Position numbers and translations under genes: made by a program. From NCBI GenBank assembly GCA_029449235.1, contig JANATG010000017.1:1380001-1444000 (forward strand): 64,000 bases of DNA. The letters are read 5' to 3'. The notes below the pieces were generated by a model. The model made no database searches, was not told the origin of the DNA, and saw only the letters and a list, made by a program, of their open reading frames with translations. Every line of letters begins with the position of its first letter. The first letter of the stretch is position 1. This DNA comes from Linnemannia schmuckeri (lineage: Eukaryota; Mortierellomycota; Mortierellomycetes; Mortierellales; Mortierellaceae). Positions 1-9,730 of the stretch are shown in pieces.

Positions 1-155
1 AATGAGGTAGACAAAGGAACAAAAGGAAATCAGGACAGGAAGGAGTGTTTTTGGTTGCTAGCTGAGGAGCAAAGACAGAGGAAGGGTTAGACTACTAAGA
101 CAAAAGCAGAAAAACAAATAAAATGAGATAGAATGTTGCCTTGGCTGAGATGATA

Positions 156-1124
156 TCACTTGTGGCAACGGCATACTGCACTGCCTGTGACACCATTGAC
201 GTGGGGTTTGGTGTCGACCTCCTTGATGGCCTCGCGCAGAATCTTAGTCGCTTTCCGTCCAGCCTCAAGTTCGTACGAGTTGACAATGGCTAGTCGAAAC
301 CCACCAGGCGGGTTGGAAGCCGTCGTAGGATCCACATTCTCGTGAAAGGACACCTGTATACTAGAGACACCAGGAACAGCAGCAGCTCTAGATACCTCAG
401 CAGCTGGCGGCAAGCAATATGACCGTTGCTGCGACCCCCACAGGATGACGCTGTACTGGTCGATCCGATCACTGTCGTCAAGCTCCCAGACCTTGTCCAC
501 GTACAGCCGTACGACAGCATTCAGCCACTTGTCGCCATAGAGATCGGCCCACTGAGGGGTGAAGCGCAAATGCATCTCGATGATCTTGCCGCCGATTGTT
601 TCAAAGTTGGCCATCCCCGTGTAGCCGGTTAGATGCTTATGTGCCCAGCTACTGCACCAGTCCTCGATCTCGGGCATGGCCTCTTTGTGCAGATGCCAAT
701 AGTCAAACATACCGTCGCCAATAGGCACGCCGGTCGTATGGCGGGACCAGACCATCTCGCCATTGACAAACGCGGCATCTGTGCTGACATGGCGACCCTT
801 TAGAAGGGTGCACCAGAAATAACCCGGTTGGAGCGACTTGAGAAAGGTCGCCTCATCAGGAATGACACGGCTGCCAACGCCCATGCCCTTGAGATTCATG
901 AGTGGTTTGCTGAAGACTGGATATGCAGCCTTTGGTGGGAGGACACAATGGGGTGCTGCTTTCAGATCCTGGGTCAGTGCAATTGTCAGCTTGTTGTAAA
1001 CCCAGCGGTGCTCAGGGCAGAGTCGCCAGGCATCGCAGTCTTCTGTAGGGATGAACACATCCTCGGGGCACTTGATGTGATTAAAGAACTGCACGCGCCA
1101 GGGTTTGCTGTGAATGAATGGCAT
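156..1124 (-). CDS. ATP-grasp-like protein, single exon
   Basis: A 322-residue open frame without introns. The middle and C-terminal parts resemble an ATP-grasp fold: a lysine-containing segment FSKPLMNLKGMGVGS near residue 70, a WCTLLKG strand near 105, and near residue 170 a GMANFETIGGKIIEMHLRF-like run, where Asn and Glu would hold metal and the final H-x-R would bind phosphate or substrate. The N-terminus names no substrate, so the ligated compound is unknown. The start is the first ATG, followed closely by PFIHSKPWRVQFF, which has no signal peptide. The frame ends in a Cys/His tail (CRCHK). The family call rests on motif recognition only; a structural search could move it to another nucleotide-binding family. 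Confidence 0.55.
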   Translation of the reverse strand: MPFIHSKPWRVQFFNHIKCPEDVFIPTEDCDAWRLCPEHRWVYNKLTIALTQDLKAAPHCVLPPKAAYPVFSKPLMNLKGMGVGSRVIPDEATFLKSLQPGYFWCTLLKGRHVSTDAAFVNGEMVWSRHTTGVPIGDGMFDYWHLHKEAMPEIEDWCSSWAHKHLTGYTGMANFETIGGKIIEMHLRFTPQWADLYGDKWLNAVVRLYVDKVWELDDSDRIDQYSVILWGSQQRSYCLPPAAEVSRAAAVPGVSSIQVSFHENVDPTTASNPPGGFRLAIVNSYELEAGRKATKILREAIKEVDTKPHVNGVTGSAVCRCHK

Positions 1125-3848
1125 ATTGTATTGCTTTTACATCTACTAAAGACAAATAACGAAGGAATGTATGGCGATGTTAGCATTGCTATCGGCGCAT
1201 TTTACTCTCACTAATACCGTGCCGCACTCGATTACCTGCTGTCTTGTCTCCTGTGGGGATAAATGTGGTGGCGACCGCAGTTGGTTGGTCGATTGGTGGC
1301 AGAGTGCTGGGTATGTATCTGTATATGTCGACAGGGTAAGGGAAATTCGCAATTAGGCAGAGGAAAAAAGTGGTTGAGCGGAAGAAACGACGATGAGGGA
1401 AAGAGAGTGAGGCGAAAAGATGAGGGAGAATATGAGGAAAAGAACATGCTTGCATTACTCGGTCTATTAATGTGCTAAGGATGGTGGTAGAATTATGTCA
1501 TGACCATGACGAATGGATCGGTTTCCGCGAGAAACCAATAGATCCGCATGTTGATGTGATGCTTGATCGTTGGGCCTTGTTCTTGAGCTTATTACACTCG
1601 ACCAGTGCCTTTGCGGACAAAAACATAAGAAATACGTCCGCAGAAGAATATTCCAATTCATTCGCTATTCAGTCAAGGAATAAAAAAAGTGTTCAGTCAT
1701 ATGACTGAGCTTAAGGGCTAGGGCAAAATCAAATATATCCTCTCGATTGAATATCCAATTTAAAAGTATAATTTTTTGCGTACAGATTTCTTATGTTTTT
1801 GTCCGTAAAAGCACACGTCGAGTGTACAGTCTATGCTAGTATTCCATGTATGAGCAGTATACACAGAGTGGAAAAGAGCAACGGACAGGGGCATAACAGA
1901 AGGAAGCGCAGAGAAAATCACAGTCTTTTGCGCTATACCCATTTGGAGACAAGGGTCCTTTGCTGATCAGCGAGAGCTTTTTTACGGTTTGTTTATGCGG
2001 AATCGATGGTCTATGCATGTGAGATACTTCCAGCTGCGAGCATGAGGAAACTGAGGAAGGAGAGAAGGAGAGATACATTTCTGTGGGAAATATTTTTGTA
2101 TGAGAGCTCATGAGTTACGCCTCATCCGCCAAGCATTGCAGCCCAATGAAGCCGATCGACTACGTAGACGCATGGCGAAAACTGAAGGTCATCCAATCCC
2201 TTTCCAACGGCTTCGAGGAGGTAAGGGTGTGGTATGTAGACTAAGTGCTAGGTACACATGCTAGGTAGGGCTTGTCATGCCGAACCGAAAGAGAATGAGA
2301 GCGAGAGAGAGGGGTCGAGATCAGTTCCCACACAAACTTACTCCCACGCACCTAAAATGTGAAAACTTGCCGTTTGCACTGAATATAAATATGCATGCAT
2401 TGGGTCCACAGCTGATACTCTGTTCCTGATCAAGGTGACAATACATTGAGAAATATGATGGGTTGTTATATGGGACAAGCACGTAGCGGGATGAAAAGCT
2501 TTTGTTTTTGTCTGTGGACAGACGGTGATTACACGTGATCTTATATCAGCTGAGGAGTATGGAGGGAAGAGTAAGATTGCGGTTTGTGCGCTCAGTGGGA
2601 AGAGGGGGATGGCAGCTCGTATGCTCGTGCTCAAAGGAAAGGAAGGGAAGAGAGATGAGATGACGGCCCGTACACTTACAAGGAAAGCGGTTCGTGCACT
2701 CGTGGGAGAAAAAAAGGTTTGTATGAATGTAAATTCAGGGGCTGGCACAGCTAACATGCAAAAGGGTGATGACTGGGCGATGAATAACGAATCATTCTCT
2801 CTTTCCATCAGTCACATCGAACAGCGCAATGATTGACAGTATCGACGAGGTTCAAGACGTATTGGTAGATGATGAGAACAAGAACGGATGTCTCCAACGC
2901 GCAGAGTTGATGGCGAGTTCGAACAGGCTTAGGAACCAGAAGTCTCGTAATCACGATGGGTCAAGGAGGTGGTATCCTCCTCTCAAGTGTCAGTGATGCA
3001 CATCGACATTCATGTCTCGAAAGAGACTGTCGGGCTATGTGAGTCGCCGCTTTGAAAAGCACAGAAAAAGAAAAAAGAAATAGAAAAAGAAAGTTAGAGG
3101 ACGGGGGTGCTCGGTTTTGACACCTTTCTCTTTCCTCCTTTCTGGAAAATAAAAGAGAAAGAGAAAGAGGGTGAGGAAGGAAGAGGGAATGAAGAGACAG
3201 ACGCACGGAGGAGGGCATAGGACCAAAGTCGACAGAGCAAGTAGGCACCGATCCTTTCATCCGCCTTCTCTTTCTTTCTGTCAATCTCTATCCCTGTCTC
3301 TTTATTTCTCTTCTATGGTCTCTGTTCCTTTTGCGTGGTTAATGGTGGGAGGGAGGAAAGGTAGAAAGAAAGAAAGAACAGGACAACAAGGGGACAAGAG
3401 GAGAGTAGGAGACAATGAGAGTAGGAGACAATGAGAGTAGATGAGAAAAGCAGTAAAAGAGGAAGAAGGGAAAGAGGGAGTGAGTGAGTGAGGGTAATGG
3501 CAGCCATGGCCCTGCTTCCTTGGCTATTCTTTATTGTGCGCATCGCTGTCCAGTCCATGAATGTATGTGCCTAAGCGCTTGGTGTACCTGATAACAGCAC
3601 AAAAGGTCAAGCGACGTTGCATTGATTTGCTCATGCGATGTCGCCTCTTACTATAGGCCTGGAACAGGGGTATCTTTTGAAGGCGACGACTGCCCTAGGC
3701 CAGTCAGGTTAAATGGACCATTTTGACAGCTAGCTGGTCAAGAAAAAAGCGCCTTATTCTGACAGTCGTTTTTGCTTTCCACTTTACTCTTTATTCTGAC
3801 CGCCCTCGTCAAAATAACAAAAATCAGAAAAATGAGTGACCCCAAAAA
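1125..3848. other. Intergenic stretch, no firm gene
   Basis: No credible complete gene is visible. Two short stretches look as if they were once coding on the plus strand. One is about 2108-2221, reading ELRLIRQALQPNEADRL and followed by a GTAAGG donor-like site. The other is 2830-2997, a 55-codon frame beginning MIDSIDEVQDVLVDDENK. Neither could be assigned. From about 3050 to 3490 the plus strand is dominated by purine-rich and pyrimidine-rich simple sequence, which produces long but meaningless Ser/Leu/Phe-rich frames. A degenerate repeat with the theme GCGGTTYGTGCRCTC occurs around 2580-2710. Confidence 0.4.
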
Positions 3849-4125
3849 TGGTTGGCGATGCCTATTATTCGACACCGCTAAGGGACTCGACCTGTGTATA
3901 TCTTTCTTTAACATCATTACGTGAAACCCTAGAAAAAAAAACAAATGAGCAAATGAAAGTGGACTCTAGCCTGCAATCTTGTGCTTTTCTATCTATGACT
4001 AGAACTGGACGGGAACGGGCGGGCGCATCTAGAGTCCCTTGGCGGTGTCAAATAATAAGCTTTAGCCGCCATTTCATTCGGCATCGCCAATCATTATTCT
4101 TCCTTGCCAAGGGACTCTATCTGTG
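3849..4125. repeat. Three-copy imperfect repeat beside a recombinase relic
   Basis: One motif appears three times in 280 bp. Copy 1 (3852-3899) reads GGCGATGCCTATTATTCGAC and continues to AAGGGACTCGACCTGTG. Copy 2 (about 4028-4066) is the same in reverse complement, reading TAGAGTCCCTTGGCGGTGTC then AAATAATAAG. Copy 3 (4080-4125) is direct again, GGCATCGCCAATCATTATTC and then AAGGGACTCTATCTGTG. The inverted pair plus a further direct copy suggests a small non-autonomous element or the end of a larger one. It stops at the base where the tyrosine-recombinase relic on the other strand ends (4135), so it may be that element's terminus. No target-site duplication was found. Confidence 0.55.
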
Positions 4126-4134
4126 AACCCAGAA

Positions 4135-4712
4135 TTAAGAAAGAATAGCGAACGTGAAGTCGTTCTTAAAGATCCTTGGCAGCCGATAGAACTGCTCCAC
4201 AATCGCCGAGGAGGGCCAATTGCCATGGGTGGTAACGTCCTCCACTGGAACACCGTGTTTGAGAGTCATCGCGGCTCCTACCGCTCGTGCTTTGTACTTG
4301 GGTTGCCCCTCAACCTTGGGAATCCATCGCATAATGTCATGTATGTAGTAGGAGATCTGCTCACGCTGGAGACTCCGAGTCGGTTCCTTGGTGAAGCGGA
4401 TCAGGGGCGTGTAGCGCTGGGACGCAATTTTGGGTTGATCCTTGCGCGCTTGATTGTCAAAACGTTTTTATGCGGCGTCTGTAATTTGTATTCCATGTAT
4501 GCCCTGACTGGGTAGCATTCCTCCTTGAGGTGAGACTTGATGACGACCGGTTTGATGATGTTCTGATCGCCACGTAGTTCCTTTGGAAAGAGGACTGTGA
4601 GTGTCACAGTGGCATCCTTGACCGTGCTCTGTGTGACGTCCACGCATTCGATGTCGTCTGCGCGAAGAACACCACAGACAGACAGGCGAAAGCAGGTCTT
4701 GGCCGTCAAGTC
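4135..4712 (-). pseudogene. Tyrosine recombinase (Crypton/DIRS-type) relic, frameshifted
   Basis: Two frames on the minus strand together read as the C-terminal half of a eukaryotic tyrosine recombinase. The first part (4712-4401) carries TCFRLSVCGVLRADDIECVD and VLFPKELRGDQ. The second part, in another frame, carries SLQREQISYYIHDIMRWIPK, KARAVGAAMTLKHGV, the H-x-N-W box (VTTHGNW, where W replaces the usual second His) and the putative nucleophile in VEQFYRL. The frame changes near 4440: after LTIKRARINPK one frame stops, while the other continues as ASQRYTPLIRFTKEPTRS. The 5' half is missing; homology ends where the LTR at 4713 begins. The role would have been excision and integration of the element. 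It is dead as it stands. Confidence 0.7.
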
Positions 4713-5038
4713 TGTAATTGTGATAGGCGCAGAGTAAGAGAATGCGAACACGGAAACGGAAAGGGACAAGGACGAGAGAAAGGACAAGTGAGTACTAGAA
4801 ACGAGAAGGAAAGGCTAGAAACAGATGATGTTTATTGTATAGGGAAGCCGGGGTGCTTATGTATGCTAGGCTATGGGCTCCAGGATGGTGGTGATGTGGT
4901 TAGATGGCGATGTGGATAGATGGGGCGGTGGCTAGATGAGGAAGTGAGTAATTAGATGAGGAAATGGTTTGGTGGGAAGTGTGACGGCCAGGTAAGACGA
5001 TAGTCTATGATGCTATCATAGCCGACGATACTATCACA
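4713..5038 (-). mobile_element. Solo LTR, family L1 (old copy)
   Basis: Read on the minus strand this segment starts TGTGATAGTATCG, has a CAATAAACA poly(A)/TATA-like core near 4835 followed by CTAGCCTTTCC, and ends ATTACA. The same order of blocks is found at 20185-20464 (minus), 13450-13719 (plus) and 27800-27965 (minus). No internal retrotransposon genes lie next to any copy, so all are solo LTRs. The flanks (AAGTC to the left, AAATG to the right) are not a clear target duplication. The copy separates the recombinase relic from the rRNA fragment. Boundaries are inferred from the better-preserved 20-kb copy. Confidence 0.6.
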
Positions 5039-5045
5039 AAATGTT

Positions 5046-5535
5046 ACATTGAGGCAGAATTCAGTAAGCATTGGGTTGTTCACCCACTAATAGGAAATAA
5101 GACCTGGGGTTTAGACCGTCGTGTGACAGGTGAGTTTACCCTACTGATGTAATATTGTTGCAGCAGTAACTGAACTTGGTACGAAAGGAACCGTTTATTT
5201 GGATAATTGGTATTTAGGCCTATCTGAGCAGGCAACGACCCGAAGCTATCATCCTTTGGGTAATGGCTGAACGCTTCTAAGTCTGAACCCGTGCTGGAAC
5301 GCGAAGATTACCCCCCTTTTCCTTTTTTTAGCTGAATACGAATAGACCTTCGGACCTGAATCATACCAATTGAGGTTGATCTTGCAGAGCGGAGAGGCCC
5401 TGTGAGTTTCCTACTAATGCTAATCTTAAATTAGGAAGATATAAATTAAGTGCAGGCGACGTTAATTGAGCAGGATATTGTAAGCAGTAGAGTAGCCTTG
5501 TTGCTACGACTTGCTGTGATTAAGTCCATTGTTCT
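5046..5535 (+). pseudogene. LSU (25S) rRNA 3'-end fragment
   Basis: The segment follows the 3' terminal domain of fungal 25S/28S rRNA: GGCAGAATTCAGTAAGC, GTTGTTCACCCACTAATAGG, TTTAGACCGTCGTG, ACCCTACTGATG, CGAAAGGAACCGTTTA, TAATGGCTGAACGCTTCTAA, and near the end ATTGTAAGCAGTAGAGTAGC followed by a match to the mature 3' end around 5535. It differs from functional rRNA at many conserved positions and the middle (5310-5440) is barely alignable, so it is a decayed, displaced copy rather than part of the rDNA array. No ITS or SSU sequence flanks it. Confidence 0.85.
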
Positions 5536-6582
5536 ATAGAATTGCTCGAAAGAACAACATTTCTCTTCTCTCTTTATTTCCTATTCACTTTTTTTTTCAC
5601 AGGGACTTGTTTAAGGGTGGTTCAATAGGAAGACCTATAGGTTTTTTTTTTCTTTATTTTTTTTGTAGAAACATGGACACTAGCCTACCTACCTGTGTAC
5701 ACAACCTGGAGCTCACATATGTCATTTACGCACATATACATACATACACACATTCCCATCTCTTTTCGCTTTCTCTGCCTCTCTTCATCCTCCCTCCCCC
5801 TCTCTTTGCTAGTTAGATGGAGCATTCTGGTCGCTCCCTGTTGCACGGCCCCACTTTTTTGACTTTGCCCGACCTCACCTTAATTTTACTGAATTGCCAC
5901 GGTTTTTCTACTTAGCCAATTTTCTCTACGCTTTGCCATTCCGTACTTTCCATAGCCTAGTTGGTATAAATGAGGGAGCAGCCTCTCTTCCTTTTGTTCC
6001 GAATCAGATATTCGATTAAAGACCCATAGAAACTAGTTTCTGTAACCTTCCTTACCTTTCAAACCTCCCAGCCATTTCTCACACTCGCCTTTCACGTGGT
6101 ATGATTACAAGAAGGTCATTCGCCTCACCTTTCTTGATCGCGACAGGGAAGCGTTGCATGACATGCATGTCGTTACCCGTTATAGTATTAAAACTCATGG
6201 GGTACATCTGCTGTTGCGTTAAAAGCGCAGGAATACGCGCTGTTTTCCTCCAAACATCAAAGACCACATAGAGGTATATGCGTAGTTCATGCAAACTTTA
6301 AATGGGATTATGGGAGCAAGCTGGTAGGGAGTTCAAGTATTCACTTCGATATGGTTATGCTTCTATCCGGAAGTTCTTGAAGATAAAGAAAACACCGAAT
6401 ACACAGGGCTCTTGGAGCAAAACTCGATCGTACTATCCCAATGTATGAGGAGCGACTTTGCTGTAAAATGTCATTTTTTATTATTTTATCTTTTGCAAAG
6501 ATAAATGTTTTATAGCAACTTGTTTGATGCAAGTTCAGGCTATGTACAAAGCAAGGGCGCGCTCAAGGGAGGCTTTCGTCGC
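5536..6582. other. Intergenic, with a possible coding relic
   Basis: No complete gene. Around 5880-6060 is a pyrimidine-rich stretch with GGTATAAATGAGG, which could be a promoter or the end of an unrecognised LTR family. On the minus strand 6294-6079 encodes a 71-residue frame with ordinary composition (IYLYVVFDVWRKTARIPALL, then SFNTITGNDMHVMQRFPVAI) that looks like an exon or decayed exon. I do not recognise it and it has no matching neighbours. A poly(A)-signal-like AATAAAAAATG on the minus strand near 6475-6487 probably belongs to the C2 gene. Confidence 0.35.
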
Positions 6583-6966
6583 TTAGTCGCGGAGGAGGGT
6601 CAGGCGGAGCTCGATCTGGCCACGGACCTTGGAGCCCTCGCCAATCTGGTACCACTGGTGAATCTGGCCAGACTGAAAGAGGGTTTCCAGGGGGATCTTG
6701 GTAGAGCCAATGTCATCGTCGCTGACCACGTCATCGTCATAGACCTTGACCTTGAGCTCATCACTGGACTTGGCATTGAAGATGAAGCTCTCACCAAACT
6801 CGACATCGCCGGTCTGGTTCTTGTGAGTTTCAGTCTTGTGCTTCTGGCCGCCCAGCAGGGTGTGGCCAATGCTGAGAACGACATAGGGGTCGTTCTTGCC
6901 GAGGACGCCGTCCTCGCGCTTGAGGTCCTTGGCACGGAGAACTTCGACGTTGATGCGTTGCGACAT
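6583..6966 (-). CDS. Small C2-domain protein
   Basis: A 127-residue protein that is almost entirely one C2 domain. It opens with INVEVLRAKDLKR, followed by the first calcium loop GVLGKNDPYVVLSIG, the central strand FGESFIFNAKSSDELKVKVY and the third loop YDDDVVSDDDIGS, whose Asp cluster should bind Ca2+. C2 domains of this kind dock to phospholipid membranes on calcium rise, so a cytosolic, membrane-recruited role is likely. The C-terminus (GQIELRLTLLRD) closes the sandwich without a tail. ATG 6966 is chosen because the C2 fold starts three residues later. Upstream, the 5' leader holds a repeated CACTCAATCA unit (about 6967-7025), and a TATA-like AAATAAATA lies near 7078-7090. Confidence 0.85.
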   Translation of the reverse strand: MSQRINVEVLRAKDLKREDGVLGKNDPYVVLSIGHTLLGGQKHKTETHKNQTGDVEFGESFIFNAKSSDELKVKVYDDDVVSDDDIGSTKIPLETLFQSGQIHQWYQIGEGSKVRGQIELRLTLLRD

Positions 6967-7918
6967 GTTGTGTGAGTGAGTGTGATTGAGTGTGATTGAG
7001 TGTGAGTGTGTGAGTAAGTAAGTGTGTAGTGTCGAAAGAATGAAAAGGATGCCGTGAGAATTTACAGTTCACGTCGGGTATTTATTTAACAATTCCATGG
7101 AGCTACCCCTTAAAATATGTATGCCCCCAGACCAAGTAAGATGGTCAAATGGTGATTTCCCTACCCCCTGACTTGAATATTCTGGAACACTTATCACCCA
7201 TCCAGGCTGAATGTGGCACCATTTTCTCATTACGTACCCACTCGCTTCCAAAATTTAAACAGAAGGTAGACATGGTATGCACTAGCGCGCACACGGCTAT
7301 CAATTTTTGTGCATAATGGTGTTAGTGACATCACAGTGTTGTAACAGTTGTGTACAGCGCCCACGTAAAAAAGAATTTGCGAGAAGGTGTGATATTTTTT
7401 TGGGCTTAGGTGAAATGGTTTCCATCTATTTACGAAGGATCTCAACGGGAAGCAGGGAATAGTTGCGCCCCCCCCCCCCCGCGCCTTGAAAGGGGTGGGA
7501 AGTCACAAAGATGGCTTCTGGATATCTGGAAGGGCCTCAGAAGGTCCCACGAGCTATCCTTTGACGTCGTCTTTTTTATCCACGGTTCCTCTCAGCCCCG
7601 TTTACACGAGAAAAAGTCGAAGATCAAAAAAAAAAGCAAATTCATTTTGCAACGCCGCTGCACAGTACTATCATCCGTCGAAACATTGAATCATCTTTGC
7701 TCCATACTGTAAACTGCTGATAGGCTTTAATAGAGCAGTACACTGGAGATCGAAGTGAGCGGGGTCATGTAGTGCGTGAGGGAGAAGCAATAAGAACTGG
7801 TGCATGGACTAAAATCACCCAGTCCTATTTGTGCAGAGTACATGCTACTTCTAATGCGCCAATCCTTTGCTTACCTATCGCTGGAAATCCAAACAATACA
7901 CATTTTCTTATCGGGACT
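6967..7918. other. C2 promoter and empty spacer
   Basis: The first ~130 bp carry the leader repeats (GAGTGTGATT on the plus strand, 6970-7015) and a weak TATA-like box of the C2 gene. The rest has no supportable gene. There is a run of about 14 C at 7470-7483, which could be a sequencing or polymerase-slippage hotspot. Confidence 0.4.
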
Positions 7919-9622
7919 GTGAAATCCTTACGCCCCCTGTAAAAGTGTGCTTCTGGCTGTGTCGTGGGAGAAAATCACAGCCAGAAAAAAATAAAAAAAA
8001 AACGCGTTACACTGTCAGTGTTCGCTGTTTACACTGATTTTTGGAGGAGACCTTGGGGTATGTTCAAAACTGGCACCGGGTTCCTAGAAGAGGAGTCTCT
8101 ATAAATAAAATTAAACGCGTGTAAGCATGGGTCCCCTGAACCATTGCTATCCTCGGACATCCCTTTCACTTATTTTTAACGACCTGTTTTGAACCTGTGA
8201 CTGCTGCCTTGGAGGATTGAGATGCTCTGTCGCGTTGTCCCACCTGGGAGCAGGCGTCACAACAGATTTTGGTGCTTTGCGTCAAAGTGGTTTTCATAAC
8301 CCGCATAAACGGAAAAAAAATCTGTTGCGACGGAAAAAAACCGTCGACATGAGCTCCAGACACATTTTGTCCCAGTGCTGACCATGCAGAGTGCACACTC
8401 TGAGACACGCTTACGCCACCATAGACATACCAACATGCATATAGAGATATACACTTCCAACATACACAGAGCGACACATATACAAGCACACTTCCGACAC
8501 TACAACACACCCAACATATACACAGAGATACGAATGCTCATAGAGACAAACTCCAACATACATATTGACTGTCAGATACACACACATACCTACTCTCTCT
8601 TTCACACACACACATACTCACACATTTGTCCTCATTCTGCGATCCCCCCAATCGAATGCTGCTCGTGTTATTTTACCCTCCTTCTCTCCACCTGTACATA
8701 TGAGCAAGACTGTCCCGAGTCAGAAAAGAGAGGCTGATTTGCATGTGGAATACATGTTAGCATGGGCGTAACATAAAATGTGGTCTGGCGCACACGTCGA
8801 CAGTTTTTTTTTCCGTCCCAAAGGATTTTTTTTCCGTCCCAAAGGATTTTTTTTCCCGTCGCAACGGATTTTTTTTTTTTCGTTTATGCGGTTTTGCAAT
8901 TCCGTTTATGCGGGTTCTGAGAACTGCCTCGACGTAAATTGAAAACGAGAGAGCACCAAAATGTCCCGTTGTGGTGAGAAAAGAAGTGGAGTTTATTCAA
9001 GATCGAACCTCGACTTGTGTACTAGTCTCGGTCTCTGTTACTCCTTAAGCACCAACTAAACTGAAAAGAGAGGCGCTCCTGTCAAGCACCCCTGACTTCA
9101 TCACTTTGTGGTTAACCAGAGAATTGAACCCGGCCAAGATCACGTGGTGAAACGCGGCACAGGGCAGAAAAATCAAAAACAGACAGACAGACGGATTCCC
9201 CGCTCCATCCCCCTCCCCCAAGACCACATACCATACCATGGCCAGGGTTTTTGTCCTTTCCTCTCTGCCAAACACAAATATCATCGTCTGTGAGTGATAA
9301 AAGGACAGAGAAGAAAGGCTATAGGTCCAGGGCGTACGAAAAAAAAAAGCTATAGGTCCAGGTCAGGTTGATAAAAATAAGCGAGAGGGATGTCCGAGGA
9401 TAGGTAAGATTCAAGGGGCCTCCATGCTCATACCCGCTTGACTCTATTTATAGAGATCCCCTCTTTCAGGAACCTGGTGCTAGTTCGAACATACCCCATA
9501 GTCTCCTCCAAACATCAGTGTAAACGGCGAACACTAATGATCTAGCGGGGTTTTTTTTGGCTGTGATTTTTACTCACGATACAGCTAGAAGCACACTCTT
9601 ACAGGGACTGTAAGAATTTCAC
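7919..9622. mobile_element. Fold-back / long-TIR element, about 1.7 kb
   Basis: The two ends are long inverted copies of each other. The left arm begins GTGAAATCCTTACG and contains CTGTAAAAGTGTGCTTCTGG, TTTGGAGGAGACCTTGGGGT, CTCTATAAATA and ATCCTCGGACATCCCT (to about 8185). The right arm gives the same order on the minus strand, starting at 9622 and running to about 9361. A second inner pair follows: CCCGCATAAACGG plus GTTGCGACGG at 8300-8345 matches 8820-8920 inverted, where the units CGTCCCAAAGGATTTTTTTT and CGTTTATGCGG are also tandemly repeated. The loop (8370-8775) is CA-rich and has no gene. There is no transposase, so the element is non-autonomous. Each arm has an inward-pointing TATA-like box. 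No clear target duplication was seen, and the insertion lies just downstream of the OPT gene. Confidence 0.75.
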
Positions 9623-9730
9623 CTTTATGGGAATCAATAACAGTTCTATCCTCTGCAAGGATGAGATGCACTTTTACGTTACATATTTTGAAAAGAAAAG
9701 ACTGATTTATTAAAATAGGGGCATTAATTA

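Noticed and set aside
2338..2836. Overlapping open frames on both strands (156 and 103 codons)
   Set aside because: Composition is driven by a degenerate nucleotide repeat; no motif on either strand.
2961..3558. Long Ser/Leu/Phe-rich and Arg/Lys-rich frames
   Set aside because: Products of purine/pyrimidine simple sequence.
6600..7072. Other frames over the C2 gene on both strands
   Set aside because: Ser- or Leu-biased shadows of the high-GC codons of the C2 frame.
8375..8771. His/Thr-rich frames
   Set aside because: CA-repeat loop of the fold-back element, not coding.
9085..9160. tRNA-like GGTTCAATTC on the minus strand
   Set aside because: T-arm does not pair, no acceptor stem or A box; chance match.
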